Below are positions 16,332 to 23,965 of a stretch of DNA of 64,000 bases, in pieces (positions within the stretch are counted from its first letter, which is position 1; every line of letters starts with the position of its first letter). The notes below the pieces were generated by a model. It ran no database searches and was not told where the DNA came from. It was given only the letters and a program-made list of their open reading frames with translations. The position numbers were made by a program, and so were the translations under genes. Location of the stretch: the NCBI RefSeq assembly GCF_043876815.1, contig NZ_JBAWKA010000003.1:248001-312000 (forward strand). The letters are read 5' to 3'. This DNA comes from Gaetbulibacter_A sp043876815. Its GTDB lineage: Bacteria; Bacteroidota; Bacteroidia; Flavobacteriales; Flavobacteriaceae.

Positions 16332-17168
16332 TTAATTAAAATAATTAATCACCTTATTTCTTAGTGGTTTTTTTAGAAAGATAAAAAGAATGATTGTTGT
16401 TAAAAAAGTAATAACGAATGCGGCCCAATTAAAATTAAAATCTTCCAACCCGAAAAAACCATTCTTGGCTGTTAAATAATTTAGATAATCATTCCTTTTC
16501 CATTCGGCGCTAGATTGTAATGCCGTAAAGTAAAACTTTTGATTTGGTATTTTAAAATAAAAACCTAATTCGATTGACGTTGCAAGTGTAATTCCAGATA
16601 AAATTATTAATTCTTTAATACTAATAGAGGGTTTAGCCTTTTCTATATGTTTTTGATCCATTTTTGGTTTTAGGTTTTTGATTACTGGTGGTATATTGCT
16701 TTTAGTTTGAGTGTTTGTTTCTTCATCATCTTGACTAATTTCAAACTCGGATATCCTCTTTTTGGTCTGAGGGTTTTGTTTTTGCCTGCAAAATGCGAAA
16801 TGAACTCCTCGAATTATCGCATCATAAAAATCATGTCTAATTCTAAATTTCTTATCCTCTGGTAATTCACAAAACCATTCTGTTTTTATAAGAAAATCTT
16901 CGGTGCCGCGGTACATTGAATATTTTGAGTAATAAGGGCTTTTTAAATCCTCCATTTTGTCTAATAATTGTTCAAGTAATTTATTAGGCATTTGTCGATC
17001 AATACTAACCAAGTATATTGCATCATTATTTTGGGCCTCATTATCTCGTTTGGCAATAACACTTTTTAACACCTCTTCTTTAAAATTTAAATCAGGGTTG
17101 TTAACCTTCCATCGCTCTAACCTAAAACTCCAGTATTCGGACTCCAGATCGTCTAATTCCTTATCCAT
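16332..17168 (-). CDS. Unknown protein with two C-terminal membrane segments
   Basis: This 278-residue protein has a charged N-terminal helical domain (about 1-135) containing FCELPEDKKFRIRHDFYDAIIRGVHFAFCRQ. A polar linker (about 140-175) is followed by two hydrophobic segments (about 185-205 and 248-266) with a basic tail. Its ATG overlaps the end of a 46-residue ORF by 8 bp, so the two are translationally coupled. I do not recognise the family. An N-terminal cytoplasmic domain with two C-terminal membrane helices is a layout seen in membrane-acting effectors, but nothing here proves that. Confidence 0.6.
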   Translation of the reverse strand: MDKELDDLESEYWSFRLERWKVNNPDLNFKEEVLKSVIAKRDNEAQNNDAIYLVSIDRQMPNKLLEQLLDKMEDLKSPYYSKYSMYRGTEDFLIKTEWFCELPEDKKFRIRHDFYDAIIRGVHFAFCRQKQNPQTKKRISEFEISQDDEETNTQTKSNIPPVIKNLKPKMDQKHIEKAKPSISIKELIILSGITLATSIELGFYFKIPNQKFYFTALQSSAEWKRNDYLNYLTAKNGFFGLEDFNFNWAAFVITFLTTIILFIFLKKPLRNKVINYFN

Positions 17169-17301
17169 TAGTTAGGAGTTCACTTTTTAAAAAACGAATC
17201 TCACTTTCAGATAGATTATTAAAAAAGGTTAATAATTGTTTTTGTGCTTTTTCCTTTTCTTGGTGTAGTGCTTTCAAGTCTTGTGACATGTTGGGTTTCA
17301 T
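17161..17301 (-). CDS. 46-residue ORF coupled to the 2-TM protein
   Basis: ATG at 17301 opens a 46-codon frame (MKPNMSQDLKALHQEKEKAQ, then KQLLTFFNNLSESEIRFLKS and a short end) that stops at 17161 inside an ATGGATAA overlap with the next gene. It is helical and charged, with a coiled-coil-like first half. Position between the recombinase (12 bp downstream of its stop) and the 2-TM gene suggests one transcript, int to small ORF to 2-TM gene. The overlap is the main support that it is translated. Confidence 0.6.
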   Translation of the reverse strand: MKPNMSQDLKALHQEKEKAQKQLLTFFNNLSESEIRFLKSELLTNG

Positions 17302-17313
17302 AATTATAAAGAT

Positions 17314-18630
17314 TTAATTGTTAATAGCATCTTTGACAACGGTTAAGTTGCTTTCTTTTTTCTCCTTTTGCGCTCGAAGGATATAGAAATCGGCAATTTG
17401 CTGAGCGTAATCTAAACTATCCTTACCTATATAATTCAATAGCATTTTTTCTGTACTGTGTGCGGTGATTTGCATAATCAAGGCGGGTGATAGTACACCG
17501 TAAAGATTTGTTGCAAATGACCGCCGGCAAATATGTGAGGTGATTAAATCATACTTTGGATATATGCCCTCCTTTTTCCTTTTAAACTTGTTTCCTTTTC
17601 CCTCTTTGGTTACTTCGATAACCGCGCCTTTTATCATTTCATCAATTTCGGCAACCTCGCAAACCTTTTTTATGTACTCATTAAATTTTTGAATTGAAAT
17701 TTTATAGGGCAAACCATCTTCAAGAATTTCCTTAGTTTTTTCGAGTACTGGTATAGTTACATTTTTGCCGGTCTTTTGTTGTTTTAGTTCTATAACCTCC
17801 AAACCATTACGAGTAACAAAGTTGTTTTCGTTGAGGTTTAGTAAGTCTCCTCCTCTTTGGCCTATATTACAGCCTAATAAAAGCCATTTACGAGCGTTTT
17901 GTAACGCTTCATTAGTAATGTTTGCCTTTTCGATTTTCTCTAGTTCTTGAGGGCTGAGGTATATTATATTTTCATTACTTGGTTTAGTGCTATCTATCTT
18001 TTTAAGTTGCGGACTAACCTCAACACCATTTGTTTCGGCATCGTAACAAACAGTTTTAAGATCTGCGATTTTTTTAATGGCATAACTCTTTTGGTACTTC
18101 TTTTCTTTTAGTAGCCACCTTAAAAAATCCTTTGCAAAAGGTACATTAACCTCTTTTACTTTAAATTGTTTTAAGCCTTGGTATTCTTCAATGATTTTTT
18201 TGAGAGAGTTGTAAGCATTAATCCGGCTCTTAGATAATCCTAAACCACCCTTGGCATTTTTCCGGACCTCAGCATTGTCAATTATATCCTGAATAGCATC
18301 AATAATTAAATCACTTTGTTTGTGTTCAGTTATACGATCAAAATATAAGTCTATAGAATTTTCAAGCCAATCGCCATTAATTAAAACACCTCTAGTGTTA
18401 GCATGATTTAATCTTTTAATTATATCATTTGATAAGTCCAATAAATCGGTAGAGAGATTTTTATTTGAGGCCGAGGTTTGTTTAGGTAACCCGGTATTTT
18501 TACTCCAATTGTTTGGACTTATAAATAACCCGGTTTTTCGCTTAATAACGAGGTCCCGATTAACTGATAATCTTAAATAAATTGGTGCGTTTTTGGACTT
18601 ACTTTGAAGTAAAAATTTAATGGTTGCCAT
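17314..18630 (-). CDS. Tyrosine recombinase (integrase) of the element
   Basis: This 438-residue phage-type integrase has an Arm/SAM-like N-terminal half and a C-terminal catalytic domain. The active-site residues are visible: Arg259 in NIGQRGGDLLNL, Lys in LKQQKTGK, His366 and Arg369 in SHICRRSF, His391 in TAHSTEKM and Tyr400 in LLNYIGK. It is the Bacteroidota element type (N-terminus ATIKFLLQSKSKNAPIYLRL). ATG 18630 is preferred over the upstream in-frame TTG at 18657, since the family starts at this point. It lies 205 bp inside attR and integrates the element into tRNA-Leu. Repeats in front of the gene may let it repress itself. Confidence 0.93.
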   Translation of the reverse strand: MATIKFLLQSKSKNAPIYLRLSVNRDLVIKRKTGLFISPNNWSKNTGLPKQTSASNKNLSTDLLDLSNDIIKRLNHANTRGVLINGDWLENSIDLYFDRITEHKQSDLIIDAIQDIIDNAEVRKNAKGGLGLSKSRINAYNSLKKIIEEYQGLKQFKVKEVNVPFAKDFLRWLLKEKKYQKSYAIKKIADLKTVCYDAETNGVEVSPQLKKIDSTKPSNENIIYLSPQELEKIEKANITNEALQNARKWLLLGCNIGQRGGDLLNLNENNFVTRNGLEVIELKQQKTGKNVTIPVLEKTKEILEDGLPYKISIQKFNEYIKKVCEVAEIDEMIKGAVIEVTKEGKGNKFKRKKEGIYPKYDLITSHICRRSFATNLYGVLSPALIMQITAHSTEKMLLNYIGKDSLDYAQQIADFYILRAQKEKKESNLTVVKDAINN

Positions 18631-18678
18631 AGAATTTAGAAGTATTTGAACACTCAAATATAGTAATTATATTTAATG

Positions 18679-18710
18679 TTTAGTCAACCGTTAGTCAATA
18701 TTTAGTCAAC
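18679..18710 (+). repeat. Candidate integrase arm-type sites, right end
   Basis: TTTAGTCAAC occurs at 18679-18688 and 18701-18710, with a degenerate GTTAGTCAAT at 18690-18699. They have the same sequence and orientation as the left-end copies (8482-8502). They also lie 50-80 bp upstream of the recombinase start, so binding could both build the recombination complex and regulate the gene. Confidence 0.6.
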
Positions 18711-18834
18711 CATTTTAAATTTTATTCTATAATTATACATTTTTAATAAACCTCTGTAAAGTGCTGTTGATATTGATTTTACTGGTATTAATCATTGATT
18801 TGAGCATATATTTAAGTTTTCATAATTGAATGGT

Positions 18835-18855
18835 TTCAAGTCCCGCCTTCAGTAC
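18835..18855 (+). repeat. attR: right 21-bp direct repeat
   Basis: Exact copy of the tRNA-Leu 3' end at 8406-8426. Only the T-arm and acceptor 3' strand are present, so this is not a functional tRNA. The following bases lead straight into a terminator that must originally have ended the tRNA transcript. Confidence 0.92.
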
Positions 18856-18860
18856 AGATA

Positions 18861-18890
18861 AAAAGCCGAAACAAATGTTTCGGCTTTTTT
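18861..18890 (+). terminator. Original tRNA terminator, displaced by the element
   Basis: AAAAGCCGAAAC (18861-18872) pairs with GTTTCGGCTTTT (18877-18888) around a 4-nt loop, followed by T's. It lies 6 bp after attR, the distance expected for the terminator of tRNA-Leu before insertion. Confidence 0.85.
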
Positions 18891-18980
18891 GTTTTCGGAA
18901 CGCAACGAAACGTGTTTCAGGGCGTGGAGAAAACAAAACAGGCGACCCGCAGGGTAGGCTTTTTTCAACATGTTGAAGTT

Positions 18981-19086
18981 GGGACTCGCCGCAGGCAATT
19001 CCCGTTTTTAGTGCGAATACAACCGCTTCGCGAAGCGGTTCTCTTTTTGACTATGTCGCCTCGGGACGCGTCGCAGGCAATTCCCG
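18981..19086. repeat. 24-bp direct repeat pair around a 20-bp palindrome
   Basis: Two 24-bp copies (18981-19004 and 19063-19086) share GGGAC, then two differing positions, and CGCAGGCAATTCCCG. Between them is the perfect palindrome AACCGCTTCGCGAAGCGGTT (19021-19040). The copies resemble degraded tRNA T-arm/acceptor ends. No gene is seen from 18891 to 19216 apart from these; they may be scars of earlier integrations at this tRNA site, or part of the chromosomal tail. Confidence 0.6.
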
Positions 19087-19216
19087 CCTCTAATTAATTA
19101 AGCCATTTCCTTTTGCTCGTTTGACGGGTATCATCTTCTAAATCAACTGGTTTTTCTGTAATAAAGCTTAAAATTCCTCTGCGGTTATACGAATTTTTCT
19201 ATTTTTAGATGAAATA

Positions 19217-19263
19217 AACATAATGTGGCTAAACACAATTGGGTTTAGCTATACGTTGTGTTT
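19217..19263. repeat. attC-like palindrome A
   Basis: AACATAATGTGGCTAAAC (19217-19234) pairs imperfectly with GTTTAGCTATACGTTGTGTT (19243-19262). The outer arms AACATAATG/CGTTGTGTT match those of the longer palindromes B and C. It lies 20 bp before the alpha/beta hydrolase gene, in the place of the site that would open a gene cassette. Confidence 0.5.
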
Positions 19264-19282
19264 AATTAGAAAACCGAACTAA

Positions 19283-20083
19283 ATGAAAAATAAACCAATA
19301 ACATATTTAATTATTTTACTGCTATTTGGCTATAATTTAAGTGCTCAAAATAGCAACATAAGTTATCCAGCTACCAGCGAAGAAATTACAATAACAATCG
19401 GTAATGATTCGATTGCGGCTTTTGGAATGTTTGCCGCTGGAAAGGAAAAAAAAGAAACAGTTCTTCTTCTTCACGGACTTCCAGGAAATGAAAGAAATCT
19501 TGATTTAGCTCAAGAATTAAGAAGAGACGGAAAAAATGTAATCTATTTTAATTATCGCGGTGCTTGGGGAAGTCAAGGAGAATTTATGTATTCAAATTGC
19601 ATCGAAGATGTAAAAAAAATAATGGATTTTTTCTCTACTTCAGAGAATTCTCATAAATACAAAATTAAGGCAGATTCATATATTCTTTTTGGACACAGTT
19701 TGGGTGGCGGAATTGCTCTTTTAAGTGGCGCAAAAGACAAAAGGGTCAAAAGAATAGCAATTTATTCACCTTTCAATGTAAATACAGCATCGAAAGAAAC
19801 CTTGGACTGGGCGAAAAATTATATAAGCGGATTATTTATGCTCAATGTTGACTCGGAAAAGTTTATTAAAGAACTAATTGACAATCAAACTTCATACAAT
19901 CCATTGAATTTTAAAAACGAATTAAGCGAAAAAAGCCTTTTGGTTTTAGATGAAAACGAAAGAAATAAAGAATGGGTAGAACAAATCAAAAATGGCGAAT
20001 ATATTTTAATGAAAACTGACCATTCATTTTCGGATAAAAGACTTGAACTAATTGAAAAAGTTGTCGAATGGATAAATAACTAA
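19283..20083 (+). CDS. Secreted alpha/beta hydrolase
   Basis: This 266-residue protein has a signal peptide (MKNKPITYLIILLLFGYNLSAQ) and an alpha/beta hydrolase domain. The oxyanion region is LLHGLPGNERNLD (near 64-76), the nucleophile elbow GHSLGGG lies near 140, and a C-terminal TDHSF supplies the candidate catalytic His near 252. It resembles serine aminopeptidase S33/esterase-like enzymes; the substrate is unknown. It lies alone between palindromes A and B, the second starting directly at its stop codon, like the gene of a single cassette. Confidence 0.82.
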   Translation: MKNKPITYLIILLLFGYNLSAQNSNISYPATSEEITITIGNDSIAAFGMFAAGKEKKETVLLLHGLPGNERNLDLAQELRRDGKNVIYFNYRGAWGSQGEFMYSNCIEDVKKIMDFFSTSENSHKYKIKADSYILFGHSLGGGIALLSGAKDKRVKRIAIYSPFNVNTASKETLDWAKNYISGLFMLNVDSEKFIKELIDNQTSYNPLNFKNELSEKSLLVLDENERNKEWVEQIKNGEYILMKTDHSFSDKRLELIEKVVEWINN

Positions 20084-20216
20084 ACACAACAGCGTGTATA
20101 ATTAATTGCTAGTGCAAGCCTGCTTGCGAAAATCCTCGCGGATTTTCTATTCGGTTTGTATTTGCTAAATTAGTTGCTTAAACCACACAACTAATCTTAT
20201 ACAAGACCGTTGTGCT
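20084..20216. repeat. attC-like palindrome B
   Basis: Outer arms ACACAAC (20084-20090) and GTTGTGC (20209-20215) pair, followed inward by TGTATAATTAATTG against CAACTAATCTTATACA. A perfect central hairpin GAAAATCC (20128-20135)/GGATTTTC (20140-20147) sits inside. It starts at the hydrolase stop codon. The 3' arm GTTGTGC differs from the integron consensus GTTRRRY at one position. Confidence 0.6.
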
Positions 20217-20239
20217 TCATTATAACCAACTATTAACCA

Positions 20240-20998
20240 ATGATAAAATTCTTTAGAAAAATTAGACAGAACTTACTTGCAGAAGGAAAAACAGGAAAGT
20301 ATTTAAAATATGCCGTTGGAGAAATTGTGCTAGTCCTAATTGGAATTTTATTAGCGTTACAAATAAACAATTGGAATATTAATCAAAATAATTTAAAAGA
20401 ATCAAGGGAATTTGTAAATCGACTTCAAAAAGAAATAATTAGTAACATCAATTTTACCAAATCTGAAATTCAGCGGAAAGAAAGTGAAATAAAAAGTGCT
20501 CTTGCTATTTTAAAAATGATTGATGAAGAAGATAAAACCAAGAATTCTTCTCGTTCCTTGGATAGTCTTATTTTTATTTCAATGACAAATAATAATATGG
20601 AATTTAAAATAGGAACGTTAAATGAAGGGTTTAATACAGGAAAAGTAGCGCTTATTACTTCAGACTCTTTAAAATCATTATTGTATGGGTTACCTTCCAT
20701 AATTGATGAAACTAGAGTGTTAGAAAAATATAATAATGAAGATTTAAATAGTTACTTCTACCCCTTCATATATAAAAACATAAGTTTTAGGCAGATGGAT
20801 GGTGTCCATTCAGAATACGCAGATCAAATAGGCACTTCTAAATTTACTAATCATAAAAATTTAAATGTACTTAATTCAATGGAATTTGAAAGTTTAATAG
20901 ACAATAGGTTTTATAGTTGCAATAGCCAACTTAAAAGCTATGTAAATCTTAAAAATTACTTGGATAGCATTAATAAAATGATAGAAGAATTTCATTAG
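20240..20998 (+). CDS. DUF6090 family protein (copy 1)
   Basis: The 252-residue product begins MIKFFRKIRQNLLAEGKTGK and has one membrane helix (about 26-43, EIVLVLIGILLALQINNW), then a soluble helical domain. This N-terminus is the DUF6090 signature of Bacteroidota. The second copy at 24819-25595 is nearly identical over the first 46 residues but different afterwards. Function unknown; topology suggests a short cytoplasmic head and a periplasmic helical tail. It lies alone between palindromes B and C. Confidence 0.8.
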   Translation: MIKFFRKIRQNLLAEGKTGKYLKYAVGEIVLVLIGILLALQINNWNINQNNLKESREFVNRLQKEIISNINFTKSEIQRKESEIKSALAILKMIDEEDKTKNSSRSLDSLIFISMTNNNMEFKIGTLNEGFNTGKVALITSDSLKSLLYGLPSIIDETRVLEKYNNEDLNSYFYPFIYKNISFRQMDGVHSEYADQIGTSKFTNHKNLNVLNSMEFESLIDNRFYSCNSQLKSYVNLKNYLDSINKMIEEFH

Positions 20999-21008
20999 AA
21001 TGACGAAA

Positions 21009-21138
21009 GCACAACAACGGCTATAAGTAATTGCTTGTTCTCGCCTACTTCTGAAAATCCGTGAGGATTTTCAGTTTGGTGTGTAATTGCAAAGTTAAGT
21101 ACTAACCCAGGCAACTACTCATAGCTGGAGACGTTAAT
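21009..21138. repeat. attC-like palindrome C
   Basis: GCACAACAACGGCTATAAGT begins 11 bp after the DUF6090 stop and pairs imperfectly with a GGCAACTACTCATAGCTGG..ACGTTA end near 21112-21135. The central hairpin CTGAAAATCC (21051-21060)/GGATTTTCAG (21065-21074) is a perfect 10-bp stem with a 4-nt loop, closely related to that of B. Confidence 0.6.
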
Positions 21139-21153
21139 TCATATTTTTGGATA

Positions 21154-21390
21154 GTGACAAACTCAACAATAAATACAATCGGACTTGTTTTTGACCTGAT
21201 AGGTGTTTTAATTCTTTTTAAATATGGACTTCTATCCGATGTCGATAAAAAAGGACACATAGGATTGGTTTTACAACAAGAAGACGAAAACGAAAAAAAG
21301 AAATGGAAAAAATATAATTTTTGTTCTAAAATAGGATTAGGATTTATATCTGTTGGATTCATTTTTCAAATAATTTCTAATTACTGTTAA
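21154..21390 (+). CDS. Small two-TM protein, unknown function
   Basis: This 78-residue frame starts with GTG at 21154 and has two hydrophobic segments (about 8-25 and 59-75) separated by a charged loop (EDENEKKKWKKYN). No known motif. It is the first ORF behind palindrome C and 28 bp before the next gene on the same strand, so the two may share a cassette. Its short length and GTG start keep confidence moderate. Confidence 0.5.
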   Translation: MTNSTINTIGLVFDLIGVLILFKYGLLSDVDKKGHIGLVLQQEDENEKKKWKKYNFCSKIGLGFISVGFIFQIISNYC

Positions 21391-21418
21391 TAGCTGTATT
21401 TTAAACATAATAAGCCTA

Positions 21419-22261
21419 ATGAAATTGACAACTGTTTTATTTTTTTCATTTTTCGTGACGTTTGCATATTCTCAAACAAATAGTAAGCAAGTGGAAAAAA
21501 ATTATGAATTGATTGCGGACGATGACGGCATTTTAGTAGAAAAATTTGATTCGACGATCGTTGATGAAAACAAGTACAACCACAACAACATCATTTATAA
21601 AGTAGGTAATAGTTTTAAGTACAAATTTGAGCACATAACGACTCAGGGAGAAATCAAGTTTTTTAAAGTCATAAACGACGACAGCGGGTGGGTGTTTGTG
21701 GATTTCAATAACACCGATTCTACTACAGTGAGATCTGTAGAGATTAAAGTGCTTAATGGCAATCCAATGTCAGAATACATACCCGGCTATAGTCAAACAG
21801 CCTTAACTTATAAAAGCGGCAACAACAAAGGGTATTCTATGTCGGGGGCGATTGAGAATGAAGGAAATGTCTGGATTCATCCACCACGTGACAAATACTT
21901 TGAAATTTTAGAATTAAATCCATTCCCATATATTAAAGCACCTTACGACATTGGAACGAAATGGACTTGGCGTTTGGACATTGGCGACTCTTGGGCAGAC
22001 GGCCGCTGGAAACTTTGGAATGGTAGTATTGAAAATAAGTATCAATACGAAATTACAGGCAAACAGACTTTAAAAATGGCCTTGGGAGAAGTTGAATGCT
22101 TCGTCATCGAATCGGACGCCAAAAGCCGAATTGGAGAAACAAAACTGACCGCCTATTTTAATCCTAAATTTGGATTTGTTAAATTGAATTATACAAATAT
22201 TGACGGAAGTAAAACAAATCTTGTTTTAAAGGAATTTTCTGAGAATGAAAACGGCAGGTAA
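21419..22261 (+). CDS. Secreted protein of unknown function
   Basis: A 280-residue protein with a signal peptide (MKLTTVLFFSFFVTFAYSQ). The mature part is beta-rich, with GTKWTWRLDIGDSWADG near 180-196 and a KMALGEVECFVIES stretch followed by a TKLTAYFNPKFGFVKLNY segment near 243-260. That pattern (linker, cofactor-like hairpin, then FNPKFGFV) resembles DUF3108-like beta proteins, but I cannot assign a family securely. Palindrome D begins at its stop codon. Confidence 0.6.
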   Translation: MKLTTVLFFSFFVTFAYSQTNSKQVEKNYELIADDDGILVEKFDSTIVDENKYNHNNIIYKVGNSFKYKFEHITTQGEIKFFKVINDDSGWVFVDFNNTDSTTVRSVEIKVLNGNPMSEYIPGYSQTALTYKSGNNKGYSMSGAIENEGNVWIHPPRDKYFEILELNPFPYIKAPYDIGTKWTWRLDIGDSWADGRWKLWNGSIENKYQYEITGKQTLKMALGEVECFVIESDAKSRIGETKLTAYFNPKFGFVKLNYTNIDGSKTNLVLKEFSENENGR

Positions 22262-22372
22262 CACCCTATAAATTTAACAGCTATTACAAGCCTAATCACA
22301 AGAATTCGCGCCGATATTCTATTCGGATTGTATTCACTAACTTAGGTTCTTAAATATTGCAACGATAGATTT
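22262..22372. repeat. attC-like palindrome D (degraded)
   Basis: The stretch ACAAGCCTAATCAC, then TATTCTATTCGG (about 22314-22325), then a TTGTATTCACTAACTTAGG..TTAAAT stretch aligns with the middle of palindrome B (GCAAGCCTGC, TTTTCTATTCGG, TTTGTATTTGCTAAATTAG). The outer arms are decayed. It starts directly at the preceding stop codon. Confidence 0.45.
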
Positions 22373-22403
22373 AGCATCATTTAAAAAAACTAAAGAGCAT
22401 AAA

Positions 22404-23270
22404 GTGATCAATGCCTACGAATACTTTAAAAATCATCCGAAATTCAACAAGCTTGTTGGGAATGATTTCTTGTTCGTAGAATATAAATGTCCTCTCAATA
22501 TTGAAGAGTTTCAATTGTGGGTTGAAAATCATTTAATTACCTATGTTATTAGTGGAAAAAAGGATTGGATTACTTCAAAAAAAACACACAAGCTTAGTGC
22601 AGGAGACACACTATTTGTTAGAAAGGGTGTTTATACTACAAAGCAATATTTAGAAAGTGATTATTGTGTTATGCTATTTTTTATTAATGATAATTTTATA
22701 AATAGGTTTATTGCAGCGAACCCAACTTTTAAAAGAGAATTCAATCATAAGAACGAGCATAATCAAATTTTTGAGATTAGCACCAATGATGTTTTTAAAA
22801 CATTGATAAAAAGCATTTTCCAATATTTAAATCAAAAAGAGGAAATGCCTAAAGAATTAGTGGAAATTAAATTTAAAGAACTACTCTTCAATATCGCACT
22901 TAACCCAAATAACAAGGACCTGCTATTTTTCTTTAATTCAATAATGCAAGACAGTAAAACAACTATTGAAAACATAATGACAGAAAATTTTCAATACGAT
23001 CTAAAAATAACTGATTATGCAAAACTCTGCGGGAAAAGCTTGTCTTCTTTCAAGCGTGAATTCAAAAAGTATTTTAATACAACACCAAGTAGGTGGTTGA
23101 TCAAGAAACGATTAGACCACTCTAAAATACTACTATTAGGCACAAATTTAACCGTAAGTGAGGTAGGTTATGAATGCGGTTTTAAAAATAACTCCCATTT
23201 TATTCAAGCTTTTAAAAAGGCAACTCAAGTAACGCCCAACAAATATAGGCTCCTCAAAAAAGAAGCGTAA
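22404..23270 (+). CDS. AraC-family transcriptional regulator
   Basis: This 288-residue regulator has a cupin-like sensor half (about 1-170, with KLSAGDTLFVRKGVY near 68) and a C-terminal AraC double helix-turn-helix (about 185-288). Signature stretches are LAKLCGKSLSSFKREFKKYF-like helix 1 and EVGYECGFKNNSHFIQAFKK helix 2, ending VTPNKYRLL. The start is GTG at 22404. It precedes OsmC and methanethiol methyltransferase genes on the same strand and is the obvious candidate regulator for them; the effector is unknown. Confidence 0.9.
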   Translation: MINAYEYFKNHPKFNKLVGNDFLFVEYKCPLNIEEFQLWVENHLITYVISGKKDWITSKKTHKLSAGDTLFVRKGVYTTKQYLESDYCVMLFFINDNFINRFIAANPTFKREFNHKNEHNQIFEISTNDVFKTLIKSIFQYLNQKEEMPKELVEIKFKELLFNIALNPNNKDLLFFFNSIMQDSKTTIENIMTENFQYDLKITDYAKLCGKSLSSFKREFKKYFNTTPSRWLIKKRLDHSKILLLGTNLTVSEVGYECGFKNNSHFIQAFKKATQVTPNKYRLLKKEA

Positions 23271-23375
23271 CTATTATTCTGGACTTTTAAGAACATTATC
23301 TGGGCTTTTAGGAAATCCTTTTTGGTAAGATAAATACAACCTTTACATCATTAGTTAATTAGAATAAATGATGTG

Positions 23376-23954
23376 ATGCCCAATCAAAAACTTTCAACCA
23401 AGAACACAAAATCTGTTTACGACACTTCCATTGTTTACCAAAGACATTTAGTGCTTAATGAAAAATATCTAAAAGATCCCGCATCGGCCTGGATTACTGA
23501 TTCTGCGGAGATTATTGGAAAAAATTTACACGATCCATTTAGAACATTGGTTTCCATAAATGATAAAATGAAGGTTCCATTTAAAATTGGAGTTCATAAA
23601 GCCGTTGGAGGCGACCACGATTTCCCAAATCCCGGAGATTTACTTTGTGCTACGCTGGCATCTTGTTTTGAAAGCACCATTAGAATGATCTCCAATAAAC
23701 TGAGAATAGAACTTATTGAAACAAAAATAAAGGTAAATGCTCAAGTTGATGTTAGAGGAACTTTAATGATGGATAAGTCTGTTCCCGTTGGGTTTCAATC
23801 TATGCATATTGATGCATTTATTATGGCTAAAAACACCAATGAAAAGATCTTACACAAACTCATAGAAGGAGCAAAACTTAGCTGTATAATCTATCAAACC
23901 ATAAAAAAAGGCATCCCAATTACGATAAACTCGGATGTTAAAACCAAAAACTAA
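23376..23954 (+). CDS. OsmC-family peroxiredoxin-like protein
   Basis: The 192-residue product has the OsmC fold hallmarks: a first reactive cysteine in LLCATLASCFES (near 91-102) and a second in KLSCIIYQT (near 168-176). A conserved NPGDLL stretch lies before the first. OsmC proteins reduce organic hydroperoxides or act on other thiol-reactive compounds. It is longer at the N-terminus than Ohr proteins. ATG 23376 is preferred over GTG 23373. It is 11 bp upstream of the methyltransferase gene, so co-transcription is likely. Confidence 0.85.
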   Translation: MPNQKLSTKNTKSVYDTSIVYQRHLVLNEKYLKDPASAWITDSAEIIGKNLHDPFRTLVSINDKMKVPFKIGVHKAVGGDHDFPNPGDLLCATLASCFESTIRMISNKLRIELIETKIKVNAQVDVRGTLMMDKSVPVGFQSMHIDAFIMAKNTNEKILHKLIEGAKLSCIIYQTIKKGIPITINSDVKTKN

Positions 23955-23965
23955 AGCCGTAAATC

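Larger units (their letters stand above)
8406..18855. mobile_element. Integrated element in tRNA-Leu (about 10.4 kb)
   Basis: A 21-bp direct repeat covers the tRNA-Leu 3' end (8406-8426) and recurs at 18835-18855, directly outside a tyrosine recombinase gene. The interior is visibly A/T-richer than the flanks. It encodes a DUF3800 protein, two membrane/secreted unknowns, a virion-like protein, a 292-residue unknown, a helix-turn-helix protein, a small unknown, a replication-initiator-like protein, a TIR-like protein, a 46-residue ORF coupled to a 2-TM protein, and the recombinase. No capsid, terminase, relaxase, type IV secretion or Zot-type ATPase gene is seen. It is probably an integrative plasmid-like element or a phage satellite rather than a complete phage or conjugative element. 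Confidence 0.88.

Noticed and set aside
17314..18630. Recombinase as an integron integrase serving the palindrome array
   Set aside because: It lies inside the tRNA-Leu element beside attR and has the N-terminal form of Bacteroidota element integrases, so it explains the 21-bp repeats, not the palindromes.
8406..18855. Element as a complete Microviridae or filamentous prophage
   Set aside because: A Rep-like gene and a pilot-like protein are present, but no major capsid, coat-protein or Zot-type ATPase gene is seen.
18835..18855. Second tRNA-Leu gene
   Set aside because: Only the 3' 21 bases are present, with no anticodon or D-arm upstream.
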